A stretch of DNA of 64,000 nt. Source: Haemophilus_D parainfluenzae_AD (GTDB taxonomy: Bacteria > Pseudomonadota > Gammaproteobacteria > Enterobacterales > Pasteurellaceae). Below, in pieces: positions 7,973 through 17,575 of this stretch (positions are counted from its first letter, which is position 1; each line of letters opens with the position of its first letter). The notes beneath the pieces are model-generated. The model was not told the origin of the DNA. It searched no databases and saw only the letters and a program-made list of their open reading frames with translations. The stretch lies in the NCBI RefSeq assembly GCF_001679325.1, contig NZ_LZMX01000002.1. One strand, written 5' to 3'. The translations under genes and the position numbers were made by a program.

Positions 7973-9189
7973 TATTGCCCCAATAGGTGATTAAACGGTT
8001 CAATGGTGACGATTTCGCCCGCAGCGACATTGCCGCGATCTTTTTCGAGGCGAATAAAACAGTTACTTTTCACAAAAGAACTGAATAAATGCGAGCCTTG
8101 GAAACCCACAGGTTGCACTTCGAGTTGACCATTTTCATTGATTTGATAGAAACCACGTTGGAAATCTAAACGTCCTGGTGATTTTTTCAAATTAGTTTGG
8201 GCAATCGCTTGAAAGTGCGGTTGTTTTTTCGGGTGTTTTTTACCGCTTAATTTGGCGATAGCCGGTTGAACTAATTGATAGAATGTCACTAATGCAGAAA
8301 CGGGATTGCCAGGTAAACCGCAGAACCAAGCATTTTCTAATTTACCGAAAGCAAATGGCTTGCCGGGTTTCATTGCGATTTTCCAGAAGTTCACTTGACC
8401 GACTTTTTCTAAAACAGTTTTAGTGAAGTCAGCTTCACCCACCGAAACGCCACCGCTCGTGATAACAAGATCAGCTTGCGCTTGTGCTTTCACAAAAGCC
8501 GCTTCAAATTCGGCTTGGTTATCAGGCAGAATACCAAAGTCGAGCACATCACAATTTAATTTTTCTAGCATTAATTTCACGGTGAAACGGTTGGTATCGT
8601 AAATTTGTCCCGCTTGTAACGGTTGGCCGACAGGAACTAATTCGTCACCGGTTGAAAGCACAGCCACTTTTAAGCGAGGATAAGCTTTGACTTCAGGAAT
8701 GCCTAATGAAGCAAGTAAAGGTAAAGATACGGCATTTAACTCATCGCCTTGATGTAATACCACATCGCCTTTTTTTACATCTTCACCAATGCGGCGAATA
8801 TTTTGATTGGCTTTAGGTAAGGTAGAAAAGGTAACAGAACCATCTTCATTGACGGTGACATCTTCTTGCATCACTACCGCATCAGCACCTTCAGGAATCA
8901 TTGCACCCGTCATAATTCTGACCGCACTTTGCTCTACCCATTCCCCTTGAAACGGATTACCCGCAAAGGATTTTCCCGCAACAGAAAGTGTCATAGATTG
9001 CTGTAAATCAGCTAAACGAACCGCATAACCGTCCATCGCGGAATTATCAAAAGAAGGCACGTTAATCGGAGAAATCACATCTTCCGCACACACTCGATCT
9101 GCGGCTTCAGTTAAAGCCAGTGTTTCAGTTTTTGTTGGGAAGGGAAGTTGGTTGAGCATTTGCGCCAAGGCATCTTCAAGTGGCAACAT
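7972..9189 (-). CDS. moeA: Molybdopterin molybdenumtransferase MoeA
   Basis: MoeA inserts molybdate into adenylylated molybdopterin to finish the Mo cofactor. The 405 residues match the family, with FDNSAMDGYAVR near residue 50, MTGAMIPEGADAVVMQE, STGDEL, SGGVSVGEADFTK and CGLPGNPVSA all present. The ATG at 9189 is chosen over a TTG two codons earlier because AAAGGA lies six bases upstream. It is first in a moeA-moeB operon. The cofactor is needed by formate dehydrogenase H encoded at 42.6 kb, among other enzymes. Confidence 0.97.
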   Translation of the reverse strand: MLPLEDALAQMLNQLPFPTKTETLALTEAADRVCAEDVISPINVPSFDNSAMDGYAVRLADLQQSMTLSVAGKSFAGNPFQGEWVEQSAVRIMTGAMIPEGADAVVMQEDVTVNEDGSVTFSTLPKANQNIRRIGEDVKKGDVVLHQGDELNAVSLPLLASLGIPEVKAYPRLKVAVLSTGDELVPVGQPLQAGQIYDTNRFTVKLMLEKLNCDVLDFGILPDNQAEFEAAFVKAQAQADLVITSGGVSVGEADFTKTVLEKVGQVNFWKIAMKPGKPFAFGKLENAWFCGLPGNPVSALVTFYQLVQPAIAKLSGKKHPKKQPHFQAIAQTNLKKSPGRLDFQRGFYQINENGQLEVQPVGFQGSHLFSSFVKSNCFIRLEKDRGNVAAGEIVTIEPFNHLLGQ

Positions 9190-9344
9190 AATCAATCCTT
9201 TGGGTTAAGCGAAATAAAAGTGGATATATTGTAGCCCGAAATACAATATGAAGGAAATTAATAAATTAGGGTGATTTTTCGCATTTTACGAATAATTCAT
9301 CTTTTGTTAAAATGTCGCATTATTTTTTTATAAATGGAAAGTGA

Positions 9345-10001
9345 ATGGACGCGATTTCACCTGATGCGGAAAATGTCCGCCGAGCCTTGGTAGCCAAAGG
9401 CATCGAAACACCAATGATTGATCTGACTCAATGTAAAGATGAGCGCCGTACGGCGATTGCTTCGCATATGCGTGAAGTGATGAAATTGATTGGGTTAGAT
9501 CTGCGTGATGATAGCTTAGAAGAAACGCCAAGTCGTTTAGCTAAAATGTTTATTGATGAAATTTTCAGTGGAATGGACTACGCCAATTTCCCGAAAATGA
9601 CGAAAATCAAAAACCAAATGAAAGTGAGCGAAATGGTGCAAGTGAATGACATCACGTTGACCAGTACTTGTGAACATCATTTTGTGACGATTGATGGCAA
9701 TGTCGCCGTTGCATATTATCCAAAAGATTGGGTAATTGGCTTGTCTAAAATCAATCGCATTGTGGCGTTTTTTGCGCAACGCCCACAAGTACAAGAGCGT
9801 TTAACCGAACAGCTTTTAACAGCATTTCAAACCATTTTAGAAACTGATGATGTAGCCGTTTATGTGAAAGCGACGCATTTTTGTGTGAAAGCGCGCGGGG
9901 TAAAAGATACTCACAGTTATACAGTGACATCAGCCTATGGTGGGGCCTTTTTAGAAGATCGCGAAACTCGTAAAGAATTTTTATCTTCTATTCAGAAATA
10001 A
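9345..10001 (+). CDS. folE: GTP cyclohydrolase I
   Basis: FolE converts GTP to dihydroneopterin triphosphate, the first step of folate and pterin synthesis. The 218-residue protein shows the zinc ligands in TCEHHF and HFCVKARG and the conserved segments EETPSRLAKM and GLSKINRIV. It is divergent from moeA and ends in its own terminator, so it is probably monocistronic. Confidence 0.97.
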   Translation: MDAISPDAENVRRALVAKGIETPMIDLTQCKDERRTAIASHMREVMKLIGLDLRDDSLEETPSRLAKMFIDEIFSGMDYANFPKMTKIKNQMKVSEMVQVNDITLTSTCEHHFVTIDGNVAVAYYPKDWVIGLSKINRIVAFFAQRPQVQERLTEQLLTAFQTILETDDVAVYVKATHFCVKARGVKDTHSYTVTSAYGGAFLEDRETRKEFLSSIQK

Positions 10002-10005
10002 CAAA

Positions 10006-10031
10006 AAGCACCGAGTATTCGGTGCTTTTTT
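10006..10031 (+). terminator. Rho-independent terminator of folE
   Basis: Stem AAGCACCGA/TCGGTGCTT with a 4-base loop followed by T residues, five bases after the folE stop. Confidence 0.9.
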
Positions 10032-10109
10032 GTTTATTAATTGTACTGATATAAGTTAAAATCTGCCCTTTCATTTTTATTTCGATTTTTATTTTTCTTG
10101 AGGATTTTC

Positions 10110-11285
10110 ATGGCGAAAGCAAATTCAAAACTTTTTCTTGTTTTATTACTCGGTGTCCTTTCAGCATTTGGACCGTTTGTGGTGGATCTTTATTTACCTT
10201 CATTGCCACAACTCGCGAGTTTTTTTGAAACAAGTGCCTCAATGACACAACTTACTCTTACCACAGCTATGATTGGTCTGGCGGTAGGACAGTTACTTTT
10301 AGGGCCTCTTAGCGACAAATTTGGGCGAAAAATTCCGCTTATTATTTCATTGGTGATTTATATTATCAGCACGGCCTTAATCGTTTATGCACCAAATATT
10401 GAAGCGATGATTGTCCTACGTGTGATTCAAGGACTTTCTTCAGCAGGAAGTGTGGTTATTTCTCGTGCAGTCGCAACGGATCTTTATCGTGGACGTGAAA
10501 TGACTCGTTTCTTTGGTTTATTAATGACAATTAACGGACTCGCCCCAATTATTTCACCAATCCTTGGTAGTTTATTGTTGGAATACATCAGTTGGAAAGG
10601 CGTATTTCTTTTCCTTGCATTGATTGGTGTGATTGTTTTGCTTTTCTGTTTCCGTTTAAAAGAAAGTTTGAATGTCGAAAATCGCTTACAAGGTTCAATA
10701 TTTTCCACCTTTTTGACGTTTGGTGTGATTATCAAAAATCGCTTATTTATGAGCTATGTAGGAATTCAAAGTTTCTTGCTTGGTTCCATGTTCGCCTATA
10801 TTGCGGCTTCGCCATTTATTTTTCAAAGTTTCTACGGGTTAAGTGCATTTATCTTTAGTTTATGTTTTGGTGCAAATGGGGCGGCGTTAGTTATCGGGGC
10901 AAATGTTGGCGGTAAATTGCCAAATCGTAAGGCTTTAGCGATTGGTGTTTTTGCTTTTGTGGTGGATGCACTTTATACCATTGCCGTATTAATTATTCAG
11001 CCACACTGGTTATTTGTTGAAATTGGTTTCTTTACTATGTTGTTATTAATGGGCGTTGCTTTCCCGGCTATTTCTTCTTTAGCCATGGAAAGTGAACGTC
11101 AATATGCAGGTAGTGCATCTGCGTTGTTAGGTTTTGCACCTTTCTTTTTAGGTGGTGTAGTATCTCCGTTAGTAGGTATCGGCAATATTTTCTATTCAAC
11201 CGCTTTAGTGATTTTAGCCTGTGGTATATTAGCTTTAGCTATTTATTGGGCGATTCGTCATAAAATTCCAAATTCAGCAAAGTAG
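10110..11285 (+). CDS. Bcr/CflA-family drug efflux transporter (MFS)
   Basis: A 391-residue inner-membrane protein with about twelve hydrophobic segments. The family signature is clear: the MFS motif LLGPLSDKFGRKIP near residue 70, DLYLPSLPQLA in helix 1 and RVIQGLSSAGSVVISRAVATD near residue 120. Members export drugs such as bicyclomycin and, in some cases, cysteine or peptides; the substrate here is unknown. The ATG at 10110 follows AGGA by five bases; a TTG four codons earlier is less likely. The gene stands alone. Confidence 0.92.
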   Translation: MAKANSKLFLVLLLGVLSAFGPFVVDLYLPSLPQLASFFETSASMTQLTLTTAMIGLAVGQLLLGPLSDKFGRKIPLIISLVIYIISTALIVYAPNIEAMIVLRVIQGLSSAGSVVISRAVATDLYRGREMTRFFGLLMTINGLAPIISPILGSLLLEYISWKGVFLFLALIGVIVLLFCFRLKESLNVENRLQGSIFSTFLTFGVIIKNRLFMSYVGIQSFLLGSMFAYIAASPFIFQSFYGLSAFIFSLCFGANGAALVIGANVGGKLPNRKALAIGVFAFVVDALYTIAVLIIQPHWLFVEIGFFTMLLLMGVAFPAISSLAMESERQYAGSASALLGFAPFFLGGVVSPLVGIGNIFYSTALVILACGILALAIYWAIRHKIPNSAK

Positions 11286-11325
11286 TGAAAAGTGCGGTCA
11301 TTTTTGACAGTGTTTTAAAAAAGAA

Positions 11326-11355
11326 AAAGGCGAACTTCAATAGGTTCGCCTTTTG
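11326..11355. terminator. Bidirectional terminator between the MFS gene and aroA
   Basis: AAAGGCGAAC/GTTCGCCTTT stem with an 8-base loop, flanked by A-rich and T-rich tracts, between two convergent genes. Confidence 0.88.
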
Positions 11356-11367
11356 TTATTTTAGCAA

Positions 11368-12666
11368 TTAGTTTCGAATACTTAACTTCTCAAATTCATC
11401 GAAGAATGTTGGGAACGTTTTAGCCGTACATTTGGGATCTAAAATCGTGACGGGGGTATCCGATAACGCAATCAACGCAAAGCACATTGCCATACGATGA
11501 TCGTTATAGGTCTCAATTTCAGCATGCTTAAATTGAGAAAGAGCAAGCGGTTGAATGCGAATAAAATCTTCACCTTCTTCAACTTCTGCACCGACTTTTC
11601 GTAATTCAGTCGCCATAGCGGCAAGGCGATCGGTCTCTTTCACTCGCCAGTTATAAATATTGCGAATAACGGTTTCACCCTTTGCAAATAAGGCAGTTGT
11701 AGCAATCGTCATGGCGGCATCAGGAATGTGGTTCATATCCATATCAATGCCATGGAGTTCAGCTTGTTCTGCTTGAATAAAATCATCACCCCAAGTGATT
11801 TTTGCGCCCATTTTTTCTAGCACATCGGCAAATAGGCGGTCGCCTTGAATGGAATGCTTACCAATTCCCGTCACTTTTACGTTGCCTTTAATCGCGGCAG
11901 CGGCAAGGAAATAAGAGGCGGATGAAGCATCACCTTCTACCATATATTTGCTAGGTGAGACATAGGATTGGTTACCTTTCACCTTAAACACTTGATAATG
12001 TTGATTTTCAACTGAAATACCAAAATCTTTCATCATCGCGAGGGTGATATCAATATAAGGTTTTGAAACTAAATCACCCACAATATGGATATCTAAATCG
12101 CCTTCAGCAAGAGGCGCTGCCATTAAAAGTGCGGTCAAAAATTGAGAAGAAATTGAACCGTCAATTGTAATCACGCCACCTTTAATCCCTTGATTACGAA
12201 TCGCAACTGGTGGGTAACCGTCATTTTCTAAATAACGAACATTAGCCCCCGCTTGAAGAAGTGCATCAACTAAATGTTTGATTGGGCGTTCTTTCATTCG
12301 AGGCTCACCGGTCAAAATGACTTCGCCTTCAGTGTTACCTTTTAAACAAAGCGCAGCCGTTAAAGGACGCATGGCTGTACCGGCATTACCGAGAAACAGC
12401 GACAAGCCATTTTCAACCTGAAATGCACCACCTAAGCCTTCAACTTCACAGCAAGTTTTGTCTTCAGAAAGCTGGTAATTAACCCCTAAAGTTTTAAGGG
12501 CATTTAGCATATGACGAATGTCATCACTGTCTAACAAGTTAGTAACCGTTGTGGTGCCTTTAGCTAATGCCGCTAATAATAATGCACGGTTCGATAAACT
12601 TTTCGAACCCGGTAAGTTGATTTCACCTTCAATACGGGAAATCGGCTCTAAGGTGATAGCTTTCAT
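11368..12666 (-). CDS. aroA: 5-enolpyruvylshikimate-3-phosphate synthase
   Basis: AroA joins PEP and shikimate-3-phosphate in the chorismate pathway. The 432-residue protein has the signature segments LPGSKSLSNRALLLAALA near residue 20, LFLGNAGTAMRPL near 92, GEPRMKERPI, and ETYNDHRMAM near 385. Its ATG overlaps the last base of the purU stop codon (TAATG), so aroA is translated downstream of purU in one operon. Confidence 0.98.
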   Translation of the reverse strand: MKAITLEPISRIEGEINLPGSKSLSNRALLLAALAKGTTTVTNLLDSDDIRHMLNALKTLGVNYQLSEDKTCCEVEGLGGAFQVENGLSLFLGNAGTAMRPLTAALCLKGNTEGEVILTGEPRMKERPIKHLVDALLQAGANVRYLENDGYPPVAIRNQGIKGGVITIDGSISSQFLTALLMAAPLAEGDLDIHIVGDLVSKPYIDITLAMMKDFGISVENQHYQVFKVKGNQSYVSPSKYMVEGDASSASYFLAAAAIKGNVKVTGIGKHSIQGDRLFADVLEKMGAKITWGDDFIQAEQAELHGIDMDMNHIPDAAMTIATTALFAKGETVIRNIYNWRVKETDRLAAMATELRKVGAEVEEGEDFIRIQPLALSQFKHAEIETYNDHRMAMCFALIALSDTPVTILDPKCTAKTFPTFFDEFEKLSIRN

Positions 12667-13502
12667 TACAAGACCACCGTTTTGTTTTTATAGACAAAAA
12701 TACGATCGTGTAAGGCAAGATCGAGTGCACGGCTTAATACGGTTTTTTCGACATCACGGCCTGCACGCATCATGGCATCGGCAGAGTAGGTGTGGTCTAC
12801 GTTAATCACGTTTTGCATGATGATCGGGCCTTGATCTAATTCATTATTAATAAAGTGAGCCGTTGCACCAATGATTTTTACGCCGCGCTCATAGGCTTGT
12901 TGATAAGGTTTTGCCCCAATAAATGCGGGTAAGAATGAATGGTGAATATTAATCACACGATTTGGATAACGCGCCACGAATTCAGGATTTAATACACGCA
13001 TATATTTAGCTAAAACAATATAATCAGGTGCATATTCATCAATTTTTTCAGCGAGCAATTTATCGTGTTCCACGCGCGTGAGTCCTTCATGGCTGACACA
13101 ATGGAATGGAATATCAAAGCGTTCAACTAATTCGCGTAAATTATCGTGATTTCCAATTACTGCCGCAATTTCTACGTCTAACGCACCGTAATAATTTTTC
13201 ATTAAAATATCACCTAAGCAGTGTGCTTCTTTGGTGACTAAAATCACGATACGTTTACGTTTTGCACTGATTAGGCGACAGTTTGTTCCTTTCGGTAAAC
13301 TATAGTCTAAATCAGCTAGCAAGGTTTCTTCATTAAAAATCCCTTCTAATTCGGTACGCATAAAGAAATGCTTCGTTTCAAAATCAACGAACTCATTATT
13401 ATGAAGGATATTTAATTGATGTTTGTAACAAATATTGGTGATTTTAGCGATTAAGCCTTTATCATCAGGACAGTCGGTCAGTAATATTTTCTTTTCTAAC
13501 AT
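12666..13502 (-). CDS. purU: Formyltetrahydrofolate deformylase
   Basis: PurU hydrolyses 10-formyl-THF to THF and formate, supplying formate to PurT and balancing one-carbon pools. The 278 residues show an N-terminal ACT domain (LLTDCPDDKGLIAKITN) and a C-terminal formyltransferase-like domain with NIHHSFLPAFIGAKPYQQA near residue 195 and the HxxxD-type site ATAHFINNELDQGPI. It is first in a purU-aroA operon. The formate it makes could also feed the formate hydrogenlyase in this window; that link is only speculation. Confidence 0.97.
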   Translation of the reverse strand: MLEKKILLTDCPDDKGLIAKITNICYKHQLNILHNNEFVDFETKHFFMRTELEGIFNEETLLADLDYSLPKGTNCRLISAKRKRIVILVTKEAHCLGDILMKNYYGALDVEIAAVIGNHDNLRELVERFDIPFHCVSHEGLTRVEHDKLLAEKIDEYAPDYIVLAKYMRVLNPEFVARYPNRVINIHHSFLPAFIGAKPYQQAYERGVKIIGATAHFINNELDQGPIIMQNVINVDHTYSADAMMRAGRDVEKTVLSRALDLALHDRIFVYKNKTVVL

Positions 13503-13525
13503 AATGAATATTTTGCAAGATAAAT

Positions 13526-13555
13526 AAAAAAAGAGAACCCATAAAAATGGGTTCT
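13526..13555 (-). terminator. Rho-independent terminator of hns
   Basis: On the minus strand AGAACCCAT/ATGGGTTCT with a 4-base loop is followed by a run of T residues; it lies 18 bases past the hns stop. Confidence 0.9.
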
Positions 13556-13573
13556 ATATAGTCGATAATAAAA

Positions 13574-13978
13574 TTAGATTTCAAAAGAAGCTAAAGAGGC
13601 ACCTTTATCTAAGGCCTTTTGAATCACACGAGGTGTACGACCTTGGCCAGTCCATGTTCTCTCTTGACCAGTTTCATCAGTATATTTGTATTTTGCCGGA
13701 CGAGGTTCACGTTTTTTACGAATTGAAGAAGGTGCAGCACCAATAATTGCAGTTAATTCTTCAGCAGTGATGCCTTCTTGTTTAATTAATTCTTTATATT
13801 TTGCAATACGTGCTCGACGTTCTTGTTCTGCTTGTTCAATTTCCGCGGCTTGAGCTCGCTTTTCTTCAATCGCAGTTTGTAATTTTAAAAGTGAGCTCTC
13901 AGCTTGCTCTAATGTTAAATCACGTACCGCAGCACGTAAACTTCGAAGATTTGTTAAACCTTTTGTTAATTCATTCAT
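13574..13978 (-). CDS. hns: H-NS family nucleoid-associated DNA-binding protein
   Basis: A 134-residue H-NS/StpA-type protein: an N-terminal coiled-coil oligomerisation region (residues 1-65, rich in Leu, Glu and Gln), a basic linker (KKREPRPAKY) and the C-terminal DNA-binding core with TWTGQGRTPRVI near residues 108-119. H-NS silences A+T-rich, horizontally acquired DNA, which is relevant to the island at 44.8-48.7 kb. It is monocistronic with its own terminator. Confidence 0.96.
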   Translation of the reverse strand: MNELTKGLTNLRSLRAAVRDLTLEQAESSLLKLQTAIEEKRAQAAEIEQAEQERRARIAKYKELIKQEGITAEELTAIIGAAPSSIRKKREPRPAKYKYTDETGQERTWTGQGRTPRVIQKALDKGASLASFEI

Positions 13979-14276
13979 AAATAACCCCTATATGATGTGT
14001 GAATATTTAATTTATCTCTGTCAGCTATAATAACGAAAAGTAGAAGTTAGGTAAATATTAAACCTTGCAATTAAAACTCAAAATTAATTGGTCAGACTTC
14101 ATTATGACAATAACGATAATATTCCCTACTTTGTAATTGAGTATTTATTGTAATAATAGTTCATAAAATGTTAACAATACATGTAACTTTTTTGAAAAAA
14201 AGAAAATTTTATCTAAGATGATAAGATTTTATTGGTAATGTTATTCGTTTTAATGTAATCTTTCCACATCCTATAC

Positions 14277-14448
14277 AACAGTAGAGGTGCGGTCATTATA
14301 AGTATTTTCCTGGAGTGGATAGCGTTGAAGGGAAAGGAAAGGAATGATTGCCGAAATCGAATAGGCGTCATCTTATTCGGTTGGTTACGTCTTCGAAAGG
14401 AACGTGACTGTCATAGTTTTTGTGTATTAACTATGGAGCGCTACGGTT
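14277..14448 (+). ncRNA. Lysine riboswitch (L box)
   Basis: The leader of the downstream transporter carries the L-box core in order: AGAGGTGCG (14283), GAAGGGAAAGGAA, ATTGCCGAAA (near 14367), GGTTGG, GACTGTCATAGT and ACTATGGAGCGCTAC (14430-14444). The P1 arms AACAGTAG (14277) and CTACGGTT (14441) pair at seven of eight positions; the ATAGT/ACTAT helix is perfect. Binding of lysine should shut off the gene below, probably at translation initiation, since no strong terminator lies between aptamer and ATG. The GGTGCGGT inside it resembles an uptake signal but belongs to the aptamer. The rest of the 533-base hns-transporter gap (13979-14276) is A+T-rich and shows no gene. Confidence 0.93.
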
Positions 14449-14511
14449 CGGTCTGGTCATAATTGTGTCTTTTCTTGCCGTTGTCTCCATTAAATTATTA
14501 GGTATAACTTA

Positions 14512-16032
14512 ATGGAACTAGTCGATTATTCTTCATCTATTTATTCAATTATACCCGCATTACTAGCGATTATTTTAGCGATTGTAACGCGTCGGGTTTT
14601 AGTTTCGCTGAGTGCTGGGATTGTTGTCGGTGCGTTAATGTTGGTTGATTTCAACCCATTGAATGCGCTTATTTATTTAAAAGATAATGTTATTGCATTA
14701 GTTTATAGTAGCGAAGAAGGCATGAATTCAAATATGAATATCGTGTTTTTCTTAGTTTTACTTGGCGTATTGACCGCACTTTTAACCGTATCAGGCAGCA
14801 ACCGTGCATTTGCTGAATGGGCACAAAATAAAATTAAAGGTCGTCGTGGTGCGAAATTATTAGCGGCATCTTTAGTGTTTGTAACCTTTATTGATGATTA
14901 TTTCCACAGTCTTGCAGTGGGTGCCATTGCACGTCCAGTAACCGATCGTTTTAAAGTTTCTCGTGCTAAATTAGCGTATATCCTTGACTCCACTGCTGCA
15001 CCAATGTGTGTCATGATGCCGGTATCAAGCTGGGGTGCATACATTATTACACTCGTGGCAGGTCTATTGGCGACGTATTCTATTACCTCTTATACACCAA
15101 TGGGTGCATTTGTCGCCATGAGTTCAATGAACTACTATGCAATTTTCTCATTATTGATGGTGTTCTTTGTTGCTTATTTCTCATTTGATATTGCATCAAT
15201 GGCACGTCATGAAAAATTAGCCATGGAGCGCGATTATAAAGAAGAAGTCATTGAAGGTGTGAAAGGTAAAGTTCGCAACTTAATTTTACCGATTTTAGTC
15301 TTAATTACCGTCACTGTTTTCATGATGATTCATACGGGTAGCGAAGCCTTAGCGGCAGATGGAAAACCATTTAGCCTCTTAGGTGCATTTGAAAATACAA
15401 CCGTCGGTATTTCGCTTGTGGTTGGTGGTTCAAGTGCAGTTGCGATGTCAACATTATTGATTATTCTTGAGCGTCAAGTTTCTTTACAAGAATACGGAAA
15501 AGCGTGGGTTGCCGGTATTAAATCTATGTTAGGTGCAATTGCAATCCTATTCTTTGCTTGGACAATTAATAAAGTGGTGGGTGATGCACAAACCGGTAAA
15601 TACTTATCTTCTTTAGTGAGTGGCAGTATTCCTGTTCAATTTTTACCTGTGATTTTATTTATCCTTGGTTCAGCAATGGCATTCTCAACCGGGACAAGCT
15701 GGGGTACATTTGGCATTATGTTACCAATCGCAGCTGCAATGGCGACCAACTCTGCTCCAGAGTTATTACTTCCTTGCCTATCTGCCGTCATGGCTGGCGC
15801 GGTATGTGGCGACCACTGTTCACCGGTTTCGGATACAACGATTCTGTCATCAACTGGGGCAAAATGTAACCACATGGATCACGTCACGACACAATTACCT
15901 TATGCGGCAACTGTTGCGACAGCAAGTGCTGTGGGCTACATTGTGGTTGGCTTTACAGAATCTGGTTTAGCTGGATTTGTGACAACAGCAGCTGTTTTAG
16001 TAGCTTTGGTGTTTATCGTGAAAAAACGTTAA
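14512..16032 (+). CDS. lysW: NhaC-family transporter under lysine riboswitch, predicted lysine importer
   Basis: A 506-residue polytopic membrane protein of the NhaC Na+/H+ antiporter superfamily, with FIDDYFHSLAVG near residue 125, STAAPMCVMMPVSSWGAYI and GTSWGTFGIMLP typical of the family. The L-box riboswitch directly upstream indicates the substrate is lysine rather than sodium alone; such riboswitch-controlled NhaC-type proteins were proposed as lysine transporter LysW in comparative work on L boxes. Start ATG 14512 follows AGG by about nine bases. It ends in a strong terminator. Confidence 0.85.
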   Translation: MELVDYSSSIYSIIPALLAIILAIVTRRVLVSLSAGIVVGALMLVDFNPLNALIYLKDNVIALVYSSEEGMNSNMNIVFFLVLLGVLTALLTVSGSNRAFAEWAQNKIKGRRGAKLLAASLVFVTFIDDYFHSLAVGAIARPVTDRFKVSRAKLAYILDSTAAPMCVMMPVSSWGAYIITLVAGLLATYSITSYTPMGAFVAMSSMNYYAIFSLLMVFFVAYFSFDIASMARHEKLAMERDYKEEVIEGVKGKVRNLILPILVLITVTVFMMIHTGSEALAADGKPFSLLGAFENTTVGISLVVGGSSAVAMSTLLIILERQVSLQEYGKAWVAGIKSMLGAIAILFFAWTINKVVGDAQTGKYLSSLVSGSIPVQFLPVILFILGSAMAFSTGTSWGTFGIMLPIAAAMATNSAPELLLPCLSAVMAGAVCGDHCSPVSDTTILSSTGAKCNHMDHVTTQLPYAATVATASAVGYIVVGFTESGLAGFVTTAAVLVALVFIVKKR

Positions 16033-16050
16033 TCATAAAAGTGAAAAAAT

Positions 16051-16080
16051 AAAGGGCGTACTGTGTGGTACGCCCTTTTT
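16051..16080. terminator. Bidirectional terminator between the lysine transporter and cls
   Basis: AAAGGGCGTAC/GTACGCCCTTT, an 11-bp perfect stem with a 6-base loop, then T residues; it serves two convergent genes. Confidence 0.9.
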
Positions 16081-16096
16081 GTATTTAATGTGAAAA

Positions 16097-17557
16097 TTAG
16101 AGCAATGGGCTAAACAAGAAAAATAACCGCTCTATGATTCGATGATAGAAAGGACGATTGATCCATTCTTGCATATTGAGTGTAGAAGAATTCGCTAAAT
16201 AATTTTCATGAAGTGTGGCGACTTCATTGGCAAAATTACGATCTTCTACAGCAACAGTGATTTCAAAGTTAAGCAAGAAGCTACGTAAATCCATATTTAC
16301 TGTACCAACGAGTGCAAGTTTATTATCAATTAGCACGCTTTTAGTATGGAGAAGCCCAGCTTCAAAATGATAAATTTTGACACCGGCTTCGAGTAAATCA
16401 TCAAAGAATGTTCGACTCGCCCAACGAACCATTAAGGAATCATTGTTTTTAGGTAAAATGAGCGTGATATCGACTCCGCGGAATGCGGCAATACGTAATG
16501 CTTCAGCAATATTGTGACTTGGCACAAAGTAAGGTGATGTGATCACAATGCTTTCTTTTGCCGCATAAATAACTGTTGCAAGAGATTGCGCAATTAAGTC
16601 ATCTGGGAACGCAGGACCGCTCGCAATGACTTGCACAGAATGGGTGTCATTATCATCAATTTCCACGAGCGGGTAATTTGGTAATAACAGGGGTAATTCT
16701 TCTGTCGTTTCAATTTCCCAATCCCAAGCATGTAAGCTATTTAAAATTGGCGAAACAGGACCGTTGATTCGCACCATCACGTCTATCCAATTGCCTACGT
16801 TGCTATCTTGCTTGAAGAAATTCGGATCTACCATATTCATACTGCCTGTGTAGGCAATTTGATTATCAATGATGATGATTTTACGATGTTGGCGTAAATC
16901 AATTCGACTGAAGAACATCCGGAATAAATTTACATGAAGCGCCTCAGTAATTTCAATGCCTTTCGCTCGCATTTCTTTACAAATCGGGCTTTTCAAAAAA
17001 GCATGACTGCCAACGGAATCGAGTAAAAGGCAAACTTTAACCCCGCGTTGTACGGCTTCTTCTAAGGCTTGTCTCACCTCATCAATTAATCCATCATTAC
17101 TCCAAATATAAAACACCATATTAATGGAATGACGCGCTTGTTGAATATCACGAATGATACTTTGAATGATGCTTTCTGGTGTATCAAGAATATGTAATTC
17201 ATTACCTCGAATGTTTGGAATACCTAAGCGATGGTGGACTAGTTTAAATAAGGCACGATAACGAGGATCCTGGGAATGTGCGACCAGATCTTTTTGCCCA
17301 GACAGTTGCTGAAGCCATTGTGTATATTTAGGTTTTAATGATTGAAATACTTTGGCTCGTCGAGTACCGAGTTTTATCTCACCAAAAATTAAATAAGCAA
17401 TAACGCCAATCAGTGGCACAAGATAGATAATCATCAGCCATGACAACGTAGCAGAAACCGCTTGTTTTTTGACGAGCAAACGCAAGGTGACAGAAATAAC
17501 TGCCACCCAAATTAACACGGGAATAATATAAACCAGTATAATATGTTCAAAATTCAT
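16097..17557 (-). CDS. clsA: Cardiolipin synthase A
   Basis: ClsA condenses two phosphatidylglycerol molecules to cardiolipin in the inner membrane. The 486-residue protein has two N-terminal membrane segments and two phospholipase-D HKD motifs: HRKIIIIDN near residue 223 and HTKSVLIDN near 403. Its N-terminus aligns with E. coli ClsA from the first residues and the C-terminus FFLFSPLL also matches. The start codon is only 18 bases from the divergent pseudouridine synthase start, and those 18 bases contain an uptake signal. Confidence 0.96.
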   Translation of the reverse strand: MNFEHIILVYIIPVLIWVAVISVTLRLLVKKQAVSATLSWLMIIYLVPLIGVIAYLIFGEIKLGTRRAKVFQSLKPKYTQWLQQLSGQKDLVAHSQDPRYRALFKLVHHRLGIPNIRGNELHILDTPESIIQSIIRDIQQARHSINMVFYIWSNDGLIDEVRQALEEAVQRGVKVCLLLDSVGSHAFLKSPICKEMRAKGIEITEALHVNLFRMFFSRIDLRQHRKIIIIDNQIAYTGSMNMVDPNFFKQDSNVGNWIDVMVRINGPVSPILNSLHAWDWEIETTEELPLLLPNYPLVEIDDNDTHSVQVIASGPAFPDDLIAQSLATVIYAAKESIVITSPYFVPSHNIAEALRIAAFRGVDITLILPKNNDSLMVRWASRTFFDDLLEAGVKIYHFEAGLLHTKSVLIDNKLALVGTVNMDLRSFLLNFEITVAVEDRNFANEVATLHENYLANSSTLNMQEWINRPFYHRIIERLFFLFSPLL

Positions 17558-17575
17558 TAATTTTTAACCGCACTT

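Noticed and set aside
14283..14296. Possible uptake signal (GAGGTGCGGTC)
   Set aside because: It deviates from the core and forms part of the conserved lysine riboswitch sequence AGAGGTGCG.
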